The position numbers and the translations under genes were made by a program. From Andrena cerasifolii (lineage: Eukaryota > Arthropoda > Insecta > Hymenoptera > Andrenidae), in contig NC_135126.1 of assembly GCF_050908995.1 (NCBI RefSeq), positions 6,262,001 to 6,326,000 on the forward strand: 64,000 nucleotides of DNA, read 5' to 3'. Under the pieces are notes generated by a model. The model was given only the letters and a program-made list of their open reading frames with translations, was not told where the DNA came from and ran no database searches. This document shows, in pieces, positions 1 to 13,290 of the stretch (its first letter is position 1; each line of letters starts with the position of its first letter).

Positions 1-3000
1 GCACCAGCCGTCTCATCGATTCAGGCGCACCGCGTGATTGCGAAATCGCCGCGCGCGATCGTCGTCGCATTCTACGTAAGCCGCTTTGAATGGCGGACTT
101 GAAACTCGCCTGGTAATAAGGCTCGATAATGCGGGGATAATGCAACAATCACCTGGCTGGGAACAATGGCCGCGCAACAATGCCAGCTCGCTGAACGCGC
201 GCGTTTACTCCCATTGATTGCGCTCGCTAGTGCAGCCACCCTGTCGGGCCGAAGTCAACGGATTCGGCGTGTTATCCGCGGCATCGGGGGGCGCTGTCTC
301 TCGCCTGCGAGCACGTAATTACGGGATTCCTTGGCTGGGGCTTTTTTGCTGGCCGAAGTTCGCGTCTATAGTCCACAGTCGGCTGCGTTGGTGACGCGTG
401 ATAGTCGTGCAATGAGAAATGGATTCGCGGAACTATGGAAGGTGTGGGTCGTGGCTTTCCGTGGATACCTTTAAATAATTTAGAAAGTATTGGAGAACAC
501 TGTGGTGATTATTTAGAAATTCGGCAAAAAGATTGAGGTTCGAATGCAGCTTCATGCTTAGGTTCTTAAATGGCAGGTTTAATTTCGATTCATTCTACTT
601 GGCAACAGGGTAAGGTCTAAAAGAAGTTTCCTCGCAAAAGATCGTCAAAGTTTCGCCCACTTACGTCGCCAACGCGAGAAGATTAAAGACCCAGGCGTAG
701 ATCAACCCTTTGTTGGACGAGCGCGTAGACTGTACGCCGGATAAAAGGAAAGCTGGCAAAAAGAGGATCGAGTGGGAGAGGGAAATTAAGCAATTAGCAG
801 GTGCTCTACGGCAGGTTATTGCGCGACTTCGATTTATTAAGAACCGGCGATTACAGGGCACAAAAAGCGGACCCGACTCCTTCCTCGCTGTCTACGATCC
901 CCTCTGTATCGGTTAATTAATCGTTTTGTCGATGATTTAATTACTCGCCGAGACCGAGACCACGGCGGATCGATCTCGATGCGACCAAAGGCCGGTAACC
1001 ACTCAAACTACATAGTCGCTTCTCCGATCCCGCGATCGTGCCGTTCCTCGTTGTTACTTTACCGTCGCTCTGATTGCAACTTTCGATCCAACGCCTCGCG
1101 AATTATCCATGCGGGACACGCAACAGATATCTACGCAAAAAGCCGAGGCGCGGAATTACTACAATTTGGATGGGCGCGCGGAGTTCTGACGCGAAAGTTT
1201 TCGCGAGAAATCACTGGGCGCCCAGAACGGCTTAATTATACAGTGCGTCTGGCGAGCTACTAATTACTGATTAATAATGGGGTGGCGTATTCGGGACCAT
1301 CCCCGGGCTCAGTCACTTTTCATTGTCACGCCCACCTACGTTCAGAAATTTCGCGTTACACATTATCAACATCGGCTCCCGAATCGCCGCCCACCGTTTG
1401 CCTGCTATTATACTCAGCGACGTAATAATACGCGATTTAAACTTGGCCGAGCATGAAACGACGACGGGCTTTTCTGTTCCGTTTCCCATTGTCGATGCAC
1501 CGTGCATGGACGCGGGTCCCGGTGTGCACAGAACACGGGAAACCGTCGCGAAAAGTTTGTTCGTCGAGGCTTTCGCCACGATTCGTCGACCGAGGTGAAA
1601 TTAAACGTTTGAATGCGCCCTTTTGTTATTTTTTTTTTCACGGCGCAATCGCGACCGTAGTGGGCAAGTTTGTCGGAACGACGGGGGCACTTTTATCCCC
1701 GTTAGTTAGGGTCATAAATCTTGATTTTAATTTCGGCACTTGTTCTTCTTTCCCCGGGCAAGTTTGCTCGTTAGAGGAAGAATAACACGGTAACGGTTTG
1801 TCGAAGGAAATTAGCGTTGTTCCGATCCTCCGGGCAGTTCCATAAGCCGGATTAATTTTAACGATCGCTAATAACGAATATCAAGGCACTTCCTTCGTGA
1901 ACGGCGGACTGCTGCAGGGTGGTTCGCGTAATAAAATACGATTATCTCACCGCGTGGTCCAATCGTATTACCCGCCACCACCACGGGGGTCATTATAGTT
2001 ATAATTCCCGCGTTCCGCGCGGCCTGTTTAAAGCCCATCATCGGAAGTTTCGTGGTGCTCGTCCCTGTCCCTAAATATCGCCGCGATTAACGTCGCGTAA
2101 TTTCTGCGCCGCACCGCGCTACCGAAAACAGAACGACGAAACCGATACGCATATCCCCGTTAATCCTTTGCAAAGCCGTTACGCTTAAGCAGCCTCGCGT
2201 TAATTGGGCAATCGCGAGTATTAATATGCGATTGCCATTTCAACGCGACTGGAATTAACGAATTTGAGGAGTTCAAACGAATATTCGGGCTAAAGATTCT
2301 CGTTGGATTTTTGAGTAAATAGTTGAATTCAGTAATTTCTTCTTAAATAGATATTATTCCCAATTTCATAGCGCAACAATACAAGAAACAGTGTGAATTT
2401 ATTACTACTCTACCTCAAATTTAAAAAAACAATACTGAGTTGCCTTTCTTTTCCAAGGCGGAGACTTATATACGATCTAATACTTATTTTTAAAATTATG
2501 AATTACAATGTCAAGTGTCCCGAGCCCTTAAGCTTACTTGAACTTAATGTTGAATTATTTATGCTGCAAACATTCTACTACCTTTGGCATGAACAACTGA
2601 TTTATTTGATTTCGTATTTAATTAATTTCTTCTGCCATTCAGTATTGATTAGAGTTTAAATGTCCTTAAATTACGTAAGAGTAATTTTGACGATTTCTTA
2701 TCCCCTCCCTTCCCCAGTATAAGAATTCGTAAGATTTGATACTCCAACCCCTTCCTTACGTAGTATTTCTTGCATTGATTTCTTTTCAGATATTAACATT
2801 TTTTTAAAGGTTTATATAATTCATTTAACTCGGTTTCGGGAAATTTAAACTAAAACTACTTTCCTGGAACATTAATGATAGAATTTGTATTTATTGAAAA
2901 TTAGGTTACAAAGTATTACGTAAAAGACTACCAGACTCCACTCTCCTTGTAAGAAAACGTAAGAAATTCGCGACTCCCTCCCCCCTAAGAAGCCTTACGT

Positions 3001-6000
3001 AATTTAAAGACGACCCCCTATAGTGAAATATATATTTTCATTGTATCTTCTTCTTTTTAATTTCTTTTCTATATTGACACTATTCGTTTTTTCCTTTATT
3101 TTGTTCATTTTTGTGTGTCTACTTTTATGCATTAGTCCTCTACTGGTTTCCTCTACTCTATATCTACCAAAGGGTTTTCCCGTATAAATAAATAAATAAA
3201 ATAAATCAAATTATCAGTACTCCCACGGTCTTGAGCAATCTCCTCCACTTTATTCCGCCGCGGGAAAGGATCACCTGCAGTGTTATCATTCGATCCATAA
3301 TCGAAACGACCCTCTAAAACTCTAAACGAACGAAATGACCGTCATCCGGCTCGATTGCCGAGAGTGACCGTGCGTACCACGGGGCACCTAGCGCATTCCC
3401 AGGGGCACTTGCGTTTCCGTGCAGGCAGGAACGCCGCACGTAGGCGCGTGCATGCCGGTGCATCGGCTGGCGACACATCGCACTTGACGCGTTCGTCGAT
3501 CGTGAAACATCGACCCCGGGCAATGAGAACTCTCACAACACTGTCCCGCTATCCCTTTCACGCGCTCTGCCAGCGATCGTGCGTTGAATTAGCCGCCGGT
3601 CGCCGCGTCGCGTTTAATTATCCTCGATGCACTCCGCGACCCTCGACACGGAACTACTTAGCGCCAGGAGAATTCCCAGGTGCTCCACCGAATCATAAGC
3701 AGCCTCCTCTTTCACTACTTACAACTCGCGCGCCCTTCGCGTCCACTTTCGATCAACAAATGCCAGGCCCCTCGAATCCGTCCAGTTGATTTTCCACTCG
3801 AAAGTGGCGCGAACTGACTAATCGAGTCGCGGCGCTTCGCTTTAACGCGGCACTCGTAAGTCTCTCTAAACGCGTCGCTCGGCACAGCCAGCTAACTCGC
3901 CCGGCCGCGGGATTTCCGCGCGCCGTAATCCCCGCTAATTCGCCAGCAGCAGCCAGGCGAATCCTTGTTCACGCGTCGCGTGTCAAACGCAATTTGCCCG
4001 CCTCGACGTTGTATGCACTTGAGGAAAAAACGGATTCTTGGCGGAGGGAAGCCAGACGTCCCATGGAATCTTTCGAACGTCAGAGGAATGACGAGGCGGA
4101 GAAAAGAAGGGGCCCGGAGAGGCTGAGGAATGCCGCCGAGGCTTTTCATCTGTGGAGGGCGCTCCAGACGAGACTTGGATCTTCTTAATAGCCAGGGCAG
4201 CAAGTAATACGTAATTATTCTAATTTCGCCCGGGGATGCAACCACTGTCTGCAATCATGCAGCCTCTTACTCTCTCTCCCTCTCTCTCTCCCGAGTGGCT
4301 GCGCGGGATTTACGTGCCGCCGCGAGATTGGATCTCGGTGTATCCCAGGAGCGGGCTGAGGGGCCAGTTTCGCGCTCACAATCGCGGAATAATAATCTTT
4401 ATGCGCTGACGGGTAGCGACGTCCCCGGATAGAATCTTGTTCGCAGCAATGAAAACCGACGCTGCCTTTATCCTCCCGTGGAACACCGTCGCAATGGCTT
4501 TATCGTCCCGTAACCCTTTAATGCAACGTGCTCTGTACTAGGCGCTCCGGCGCAAAGTTAGATAGAATGTGTAATCGCCTTTGGATCCATTGCTCCGTTT
4601 CTGCCAGCGGTTAATTCGCCGTTGAATACGTTTTACCGCTGTTAGCCAGTTAAATTGGGTAAGACGAGTCGACTCGTCGCGGAAGTTTGGTAATTACACT
4701 CGTACAGGGGGTGCAAGTGTAGGCGTCGCACTCAGGGCCAGCGTTCGCAGCGGGCAAACTGAATTACCTCGCCGCTAATCGTTTTTAAGTGCACCGAGGG
4801 TGTCCGCGGTGGTGTTTTCATTGTTTCCGTCAGCGGTGGCCGAAAGGACACCGCAGTCCGGGCTCGATCGGGCGCGTAGTTGAACCGCGAGCAGAATGAT
4901 TATCCTTGACACGCTGTAAATAAGGGACCAGCTATCTTCGAGGGGAGATCTCCTCGGTTCTTATGCTAATGGATGCCCACCTTCGAACGCTCGAATAGTG
5001 GCTGCCTTTCTCGTCTAACGCGCTTCCACCGATTAATGCCGTCGCTGTACAGCAGGATGCACACCGTGCAGCACGCGAGTGCACGTAGCCCCTGGATCGG
5101 CTGGCTACCAGCCCGCGATCGATGGATCCTCGGAGTCGATAAACCTGGACGGAATGTCACGCGTCCAGTGGAACTCCTCTGCCATTCCTGATTCGAAAAT
5201 TCCTCACGCCCTTATCGATCCTCGGCTAGATTGCTAGAATGAAACTCGAGGTTTGTGCGACTTAAAAGAATGAACCGTATGGTTTAACGAGCCGAAGTTC
5301 CAATGGCTCCTGTGTGCTTAATCGTCGCAGCCGAGTCTAATTGAGTTGTCCAGGATACGGACAATAGTTCTAGCCTGCAAATTTTGGGGGGAGGGCTTCG
5401 AATCTTTGCAAGGTGGAAGTTAGCAGACTTGTAATCTTCGCGAGTTTAAGCCGCCGGCAAAGATTCGAAGCGAAGATTCGGTGGCAAGCACCTCCCGGGG
5501 CTGCTTGCTGCCGATTATCATAAAGCTAGCTCGCCGCAAACGCTTCCATTAAATTAGCCAGCGCGTCCAAGTTGCACCCGCGCTCGCGGTTAAGTCTCGG
5601 CACCGCGTACACGGGCACGCAGCTCGTCGAAAATGTTTATCATTAATGCTATTACTTGGCGGTGGCGGCGCCGGTGGCCTTAAAACGCCTGCTATAAATC
5701 ATGCAAGCGCGCCGTTATATGTGCAAATATACCGCGCGAGTATAACGCCAAGGGAGTGGAACAAACACGATGGTGTGCCGATGATATCTCAGTGGCGGTC
5801 GCGGCAGCTGCAGCCGGAACGTACCCCGACGACGAACCTTGAGGAATCATTGCTCGTCCGCACTGTGCCTCTGTCTTCCTTTGGTCACAGTTTTCTGCGA
5901 GCTGTTCCAACTCCACGATCATCGGAGAACGACAACAGGAATCTTGTGTCTAATCAAGGTGTGAGATTAGGGAATAAACTACGACGCACGAATGTCGTTG

Positions 6001-6206
6001 GAAAATAATGAACGCCTCGTAACAAAGTTTCCTCGGCTGCCAAGAAGCCAGCATTCCTGCCCACCGTTTGACCGACATTCGATGCATTCCCGTTTCTAAT
6101 AGAGAAGCGCGTATATATAGCGCCCATATGCAAGCGCGCGAATTCTTACGCGCGCGTAACTCGCGTGCAGAAACGGGGATTTAAAATTAGACGCATCCCC
6201 GGCATA
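1..6206. other. Upstream or 5' intronic DNA of the tetraspanin gene, no gene recognised
   Basis: CpG-rich, moderate-GC DNA with only short scattered open frames on both strands and no recognisable protein domain. An AT-rich block at about 2280-3230 interrupts it and contains a candidate miniature element, listed separately. A short CT-rich tract lies at about 4268-4290. The missing first coding exon of the tetraspanin (start codon plus most of membrane segment 1) could in principle lie here, but I found no exon ending in the expected membrane-segment sequence. Regulatory DNA is likely, given the high-CpG composition, but nothing specific can be assigned. Confidence 0.4.
2664..3010. mobile_element. 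Candidate miniature inverted-repeat element
   Basis: The two ends read TTAAATTACGTAAG (left) and its reverse complement CTTACGTAATTTAA (right), about 330 bp apart. The inside is AT-rich with alternating short C-rich and CGTAAG-bearing segments, so the element may be internally repetitive. No open frame of note is present. The family is not identified and target-site duplications were not resolved, so the exact ends are approximate. Confidence 0.4.
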
Positions 6207-7042
6207 GGGTAATTGTGGGACAGTTGCCGCACCTTACGCAAAATTGTCACCGTGTCTAAATTTTGCAATGAAAATTTCTTCCAAGGATACATATTATTAG
6301 TTGAACATATCGTCCTACTACTAGCGTTAAAGAGAATCAAAATTATAATATTTGTCACCCTTAAAAAATTGAAACTAAAAACATCCATTCTTTAGGAGAG
6401 ACGCCGCACGTGCGGGAGTGGTGCCGCATTTCGAAAAACGTTTAACTTTCCATTTAAACTTGTTAATTTTAACTTTTTATTTTTAAAAAAAAAATGGGAA
6501 AAGCAAAGTAAAATGAAACATTTTTTTAATTTATACAGTTATAAAATACAATAAAATTGGAAGAATAAATAGGTGCAGATATTATTTATGCTTTTCTAAA
6601 TTTAATTGTCTTTTCTTCTTTCTTCCACATTCATTACTCATAAAATAAAAATAAAATGTGAAGAAAGAGTAAAAAAAGCCCACAAATATGTTTGGATTAT
6701 CAGATTTGTCATTCAAAAATAAATAATTTGCCTTGAGGTATCACGGTATCTATTTTGAGACACTTTTATTGTATTTTTAACATTAAAAGCATCATTTAGT
6801 CGACTTACAAGGGAACATCCCGAACCCGTAAATTCGAAAAAATCTGAAACTTTGTGAATATGTAGAGAATTTCCCCTTGATTACAACGCAATTTTTGTTT
6901 GCTGCCCAAATTCACTCTAAGCTAACCTAAACGAACAGCCTAAAGCAAATAAAACCGACAGTGTTGTATTTTATTACCGATGACCCTGAAACACCGAAGG
7001 TGCGGCGTCTCTCCCATTGCGGCATCTCTCCCACACTTACCC
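6207..7042. mobile_element. Non-autonomous DNA transposon with TA target duplication
   Basis: An 836-bp AT-rich block sits in GC-richer DNA. The left end begins GGGTAATTGTGGGACAG and continues into TGCCGCACCTT. The right end, read in reverse complement, begins GGGTAAGTGTGGGAGAG and continues into TGCCGCA. Both ends abut the dinucleotide TA, the target duplication typical of Tc1/mariner-class (IS630) elements. A further TGCCGCA-like motif occurs inside near 6400. No transposase is present, so it would need help in trans. The class is inferred from the TA duplication only. Confidence 0.65.
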
Positions 7043-7672
7043 TAGTTTAAGCCGGCACGTGATCAGACGCGAGGAGCGCGCGGGTTGCGTAACCCCGAAA
7101 AATCTGCTTCAATTAAAATCTGCCGCTCCAGGGTGAAAGTAAAGAAGCAACAACCTCACAGCGCTCGACGGTCCGCGTAAACGCTGCAAAAACTGCTCGG
7201 ATCCGTGCTCATTCCGCTGCAGGATGTGCAACGTCAGATGTGGAAATAATTAACATGCTGTACCTTGCCCTGGTCTCTCTAAAGAGTCTGCAGCGAAAAT
7301 AATTTCGCGAGCGCAACAGTAGGATCCGCTAAGCGAGCCGTGAAGTGCATGGGCGCACTCTGCTGCAATTGGAACGAAAAAGGGGAAGAGCTGTTACTCT
7401 GTCCGCGCTGGGTATGGCGCGCGATAAAGATACCAGTTTGTTTGCGAATGTACGACGAGATTGAGACGCGTCGGTTGATCGAAGCGTCAACACGGTCGAG
7501 AGAATATCTCATCTTCTTTGCGGACGTTACGCGGTGTCGTCGTGTTCCTTGCTTCTACGCTCGTAATCGTGTCCAGCGAGTTACGCAGCTCGAGCCTAGT
7601 TACCGTTCCCATAAATCCTGGCAAAAATTCAAGAGAAGGCCACGATTTATGGAATTAGTGGCGCGATATCTT

Positions 7673-8517
7673 GCCGACGTCGCACAGTGTTTCGAGCATA
7701 CTACATGCTGGCTGGACAAAATTATTTTTTCGCGGTATTGGGTTTATATGGGGTTCAAATTGTTAGAAACAAACCTGATTCGTGGCACAGTTTATTATTT
7801 CACTAAAAATATCAATGAAATAAAAATATGACTAATTCAATAAAGGAAAAAGAACGAAACGACAGTATTGTACTTTAACTATAATTATCAGTTGCAACAT
7901 TATGTTTATTCCTGTAATTTCAGAGTTTTCTGTGGAGTTTCAAAAAAATTTCGAGCCACAGTTGACTCACCTAACATAAAATGGCTATTAAAACAGTGTT
8001 TTGCTGTATGTTCCACGTTGTTCCACGCTTCAAGGGTTGAATGTACGGAAAGTATAGACTTTCTAGTTTTTTTTTAATCACACGATCGATCTGCAGAAAT
8101 TTGCAAAACTATATTTTGTTAATTGTTTTCGAGTACGACGCTCGGCAGGAGGGATAGCACAGTTGTTATATTTCAGACTCTATACGTATTATAGATTAAC
8201 TATAACTGTAAGTGTGCCTTATAACTATTAATTTCTTGTTAATTACATTACATTACATTTTTTTTTTTAAATTCCATAGAAAACTTAGAAATTACAGGAA
8301 TAATCATAATGTTATAACTGATAATTATAGTTAAAGCACAATATCTACTGTCGTTTCGTTCTTTTTCCTTTACTGAATTAGTCATATTTTTATTTTATTG
8401 ATATTTTTGGTGAAATAATAAACTGCGATACAATTTGAACCCCATATAAACCCAATACCGCGAAAAAATAATTTTCTCCAGCCAGCATGTAGTATACTCG
8501 AGCCACTGTGCGTCGGC
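7673..8517. mobile_element. Foldback element with ~240-bp inverted arms
   Basis: The left arm (about 7673-7924) is the near-perfect reverse complement of the right arm (about 8289-8517). Matching landmarks include CATACTACATGCTGGCTGGA-type, GGTTTATATGGGGTTCAAAT and AACGAAACGACAGTA-type segments in the left arm, each found inverted on the right. The outer ends are GCCGACG followed by GCACAGTG. The 360-bp AT-rich centre has no transposase. The arms could fold into a long hairpin if transcribed. The 163-residue open frame at 7340-7831 runs into the left arm and is not considered a gene. Confidence 0.75.
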
Positions 8518-10731
8518 CGGAAAGATTACCGCGGGCCCGTTTAAATCGCTAGGAATAGCCGAACGGGAACGATTGGTGCGATCGTTCGGCTTCCCCGTAG
8601 CCGTCGAATCGTCGCGAGGAGGACATGAATTTTCTGCCCCATCGGCTGTCAGCTGGCGCGTAAAACGCGGTAAAAGGAGGACCGCGGAGCACCGTTAGAC
8701 ACTCCGGTCTTTATTTGCTCTCTGAATTCATAAGCTTCGAGGCAGATAAGCCACGGCCGCGTCTCCGGCGACGGGCTGAACGAGGTGAAACGAAGGGCGA
8801 GGGAGAGGAGGGCTGCGGGGGCGTTTCGAGTCCCTAGAATTCCAGAAAACCTGTCCCGAACGGTGCTTTGAAACTCTTCATTGGGACTAATGTCGCGCAC
8901 GGGTACCTGCGGCTCTTACAAAGTCCACAGAGGGACCAAATCCAGCGGGCCTAATTGAGGGGACTAGATAAAAACCACGCGCTCATTCGACTTTTATCTC
9001 CGGTTCGTCGACTGATGTCAAAGTGGCCCGATGGATCGATTCCCATTGATGACGATCCATTGTTCCGAACAACCGAGACGCGGCTCGAGCATTGTGCTCT
9101 GAAAATTGGTCGCGGGTGGTATTTCGCGATTCCCCGCGGTTCAGGGGAGACCACCCACGTTCCCCCGTTCTACCCCGGGAACTACGCATTTCGCAGAAAG
9201 CTCCGGCCGTGGCGACTAATCGTAAACACGAAGAGAAAGCGGAAGACACTGGAAACAATTTCGCAGACCAGCGATTTAGTCACACTCGCGGGGAAAGTTT
9301 AGCATTAGACGGTCGTAAATAATATTCGACCGCCCGTGATATAAATGCCCCCTGGCGAGTAGCGGCCATAAATCGCTGCCTCGTTCTCCTTCCACCGCGA
9401 GGAAAGGAGCCGTTGGGTCGCCGAAAAGGAAGGAGCGACACAAACGGTCCCATTTTCGTTTCCTCTTCCTCGCAACCAGTCGCGCCATACCCCCTCGGTG
9501 TACTCACCTACCCTTACTCACCACCGAAGTGACCAAAGCTCCGCTGAAAAACGGTGGAGCGATAAAGAAGGAGCGCTGGTCGCTGTCGACTTTCATCCCC
9601 CCTCGTTTCACAGCGGATGCAGACGCTGGACGAAGACTCTCCGGGGACTTGGTACGGCGGCATGAAGTATCACGTCATCCCGTGAGTAATACCATCCGCG
9701 TGTGTATATAACTTTAATACGCTAATGGCAGAACTCGATGGCCCGGACGAGACGTATCGCAGGAAATTCATAAACGGCGACGCGCGTTTGTTCGCGGATG
9801 CCGGATAGGGATCGATATTGCTCGCGGAGACGCGCCAAGCGGAGCATCGACGCCGATCCCCGTGATTTATGGCGTCCTAGCGGCGATACGTGGCCGCCTT
9901 CGGCATCTCGGGACAATGATAAAATAATAAATTGCTGCCCTCGTCCAGCGACCGTGTGTAGCCTCCCCGCAGGGAGTTGGGTATATCGAGGTCCTTCCTA
10001 CGGAGCCGCGCACGATCCGCTTGGATTCGACCGCGCGGAGAAATATAGTACGCGCGCTGTCGTATCCACTCGGCCTCTGAGAATTCCTCGCCGGATTCTT
10101 TCCCGTGGGTATACGGCGCAAAGCGTGGGTGCGGTCCCGTTGTATCCGCCCCGAAAGAATCAGCGAAACGGTCGCTGGTGCGCCCTTTATCAGCGACGAT
10201 GATAAAGGAATATCGATCAGCTGGCCCCGCGAATCTCGCCTCCGCCGCTCTAGGAATTTACTGCGCGGGGTATGAAAGAATAATAGCGGTGGCTTTCCGA
10301 GGTAAATCCAAGCAACTGGATCGATAGAGATTCGTTCACTCGGAGACTTTCATCCTCATCTTGAAAAAGGTCAGACAGTTCTACCTTTCTCTCTCATATG
10401 TATATACCTCGAGGTGACAGTGTTTCATAATTCCCGGCATGTCCGTTCGCCCGACGTTTAAGCGAATGGGAGTGGAGGCGCGTGTTCGATTCTGGGGGAG
10501 GGTTACTTCTGTTGGCTTCGACGCGGACAAAGTGAATACCGTATCGCATACTCGCGCCTGTCGAGAGAAAGGGAATTAGTTGTGCAGGATTAGAAGGCTC
10601 GGGATTTTCTGATCGTTCTGTGACTACCGGGTGGGTCAGAGATGCCTTGAGTTCGAGATGTGGCCTTTGAAATGGAAAACAAGCAGGCTGATGTTATACC
10701 TACGCGTTCTGGAGATAACTGCAGGGCCCGA
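8518..10731. other. No gene recognised
   Basis: CpG-rich DNA with several overlapping short frames on both strands (up to 134 codons). None resembles a known family and none is bounded by convincing splice sites. It is consistent with upstream or intronic sequence of the tetraspanin gene. Nothing else can be supported. Confidence 0.35.
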
Positions 10732-11211
10732 TTGGAGGGCCCAAGCAGGTCAACTGCCCACAGCGGCAGATTTGGTAGAAAGAGAAAATTAAAATCAATA
10801 GATACTAATAAAACAGTTGAACTTTTTTAAAAAGCGACAGAGAAATAGGTAATTGTTTGAAATCTTCCATATAAATACTATTACCTTTACGGAAAGGTGA
10901 GTACCTATATCAGAGATCTTGGATTTTTCGCATTTAGTTTATTTCGTTTCATTCGTTAAATCCTCTTTTTAGATTTAAAAAATAGATACCTACCTCTTAT
11001 GCCTACATATTTTATTTTACTCTGTTTCTGTTTTTTTTATGCACATTAAATGTTTGATAAAATAAATGGCTCTTGTTATTCAATAAATATGTACAAAAAA
11101 TTTTCACTCACTGTTAAAAATAATAGTTTAAAATAATGATTTACAATAAAATATAAAGGGCGGCAAAAATCATTTTTGCCCATAGCGACGGAAGAGCTAG
11201 ATCGGGTCCTG
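10732..11211. mobile_element. hAT-like miniature element
   Basis: A 480-bp AT-rich insertion begins CAGGGCCCGATT. It ends in a sequence whose reverse complement starts CAGGACCCGATC, giving hAT-style short terminal repeats. The flanking 8-mers are GATAACTG on the left and AGTAACTG on the right, so six of eight positions agree, which suggests a degenerated 8-bp target duplication as hAT transposases make. No transposase is encoded. A second hAT-like element lies at 44414-44658. Confidence 0.6.
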
Positions 11212-11339
11212 AGTAACTGCTACATAGAATTCACTTCCCACTCTACACTCTATCAAAAATGCCACCAAATTATTTCTTATCAATCATCCGCACATAACCT
11301 AGGACTAATCGGATTAACGTGATCTACAGCTGAGTCCCT

Positions 11340-11347
11340 TTAACGTC

Positions 11348-11397
<50 letters not shown>

Positions 11398-11580
11398 TCT
11401 ATAATTTACCCCCCTCTCATTGTTGTTCTTTCTCCTTTTTCCTATTCTACTTCGGGTCAGGCATAATAGCAGCTACGCTGAGCCTCGCCCAATCCGTTAA
11501 TTATTTTTGCTATACTAATTGTTTACTGCTTCTGCATCTTGTGTGGAATAAAGACGATCTATTATTATTATTAATAATTT
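11340..11580 (+). mobile_element. Possible 3' tail of a non-LTR retrotransposon
   Basis: A (TTA)n tract at 11348-11397 is followed by about 150 bp of unique sequence, then GGAATAAAGACGATC directly followed by a second (TTA)n-like tract at about 11561-11575. An AATAAA-type signal running into simple trinucleotide repeats is typical of insect non-LTR retrotransposon 3' ends (I, R1 and Jockey groups). No coding sequence remains, so assignment to a family is not possible. Confidence 0.35.
11348..11397. repeat. (TTA)n microsatellite
   Basis: About 16 uninterrupted TTA units seen directly. Confidence 0.95.
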
Positions 11581-12595
11581 ACAAAGCCAGATTAAAGATC
11601 AGTTGGCTAGCAGCTGTCACTGGATTAAACCCCAGCACAGAGGTGCCGTTTAACCCGTAAAAACTGTGTAAACGTCGCGATTAGTACCAGTCACGGCCAA
11701 CTACCCTCCGTGCACGCGTCTAACGCAGGCAATACCCCCGAGTATTTCGTTGCCGAAGCGCGCGTGTCTAGAAACCTGACCATTGTGTGCCCAGAGACCA
11801 GTGTTCGCGCCGCCCACGTACCGCACATTCCTCGATACCGTAAATATCGCGCGTCGACCGATATTTACGTCGGCGTGGCTCGTATATTTCCCCGCTGCCT
11901 TGCACCGCTCCCGCGGGATCCGCTCGGGAGTCGCGACCCGATGTCACGGGCGAACGGGGGAAAAAATCGGGGAAATCTGCGAGGGGGGGGGGAAAGGAAG
12001 GGAGAAAAAAAGGGTAGATAAATCGCGCTGGGGGACGATAGCGAAATACGTTTGACACGCGCATAGTTATCAAGCACCGTTGGTCGCGCGTCAGCCGTGG
12101 GCGGCTACGATATCTGGCGTGGTTCTTCGTCGCGGGATTCACCGGGATTAGAGCCTCGGTATCGCGCGAATAAAAGCGTTCTGTCCGAGGAGATCGTATC
12201 GAGGACAACCGAGCGGGCAGATTACAGCGCGGTTGGTCTGTTCGCGTCTGTTCTCGGGAAGCTGCGCGTGCAGCTTGAAGGGCACCACGTGTTCTTCGTC
12301 AGATCGAGTGATCGGAACGAAACGGCATTGCGAGATTTTTTATTCTGACGTGCAATGATTATATGCGTGGTCGTTTGCTATATAGTGCCTAATTCAGGGT
12401 CCACGCGAAGCTTCCCCCCCAAGTTAATGATCACTATCGATCGGTGCCAATTAACACCAAGATGCAATGAAACGGGCACGAGGTGCCTACGCGTTTGAGT
12501 TAATTTTATCCTTGTCGACGTGGACGAGCAAGGAGCAATTAAGGGTTAACAGGGCGGTAGAGCTTGACGGTGAACGGGTTTTATTTTTGTTACAG

Positions 12596-13210
12596 CTGTC
12601 TGGACTGGTGGTGGGCGGGATCGGTATCTGGACGGTGATTTCGAAGCACAGCTACGTGTCCCTGATGACGACGTCGACGTATCCGACTCTAGCCTACGCC
12701 TTGATCGTCGCAGGTGTCCTGGCTGTGGTCGGCAGCTGGCTCGGATGCGGCGGTGTAACTTCTGAAAATAGATGCGTCCTTCTCATAGTGAGTAACCCCG
12801 AGCAGATTTATCCGACGTACGAAACTTTTCTACAGCCTCCGCAAAGTGGAATTCTTATTCCACCCCATTTCCATTGAGCCTCCCCTCGTCGGCTGGCTAA
12901 TAAAAAAAAATTCACCTCGCACGGAAAAGAATCAATCAACCTTTGAATCTGAACGTGCCGGAGAGATATTTCACAGTGTTCCCATTTGTTCGTTACGCGA
13001 CCAATAATCCCCAGGGCGGTCGATGAAAGAGAAAACGCGGTGCCATCCGTTCTCGCGGATTCATCGTATTGTCAGGAGCGTATAGCACCGCGGACGATAG
13101 CACGGTGTCTCTTATCGATCATGCACTTCCGTGCCGGCCATTTATCAGGGCGCCGCTATTGTCTGATTAATTAATTCCCCCAGTCGGGCGGACGCCCATA
13201 CCCGAGAGGG

Positions 13211-13290
<80 letters not shown>

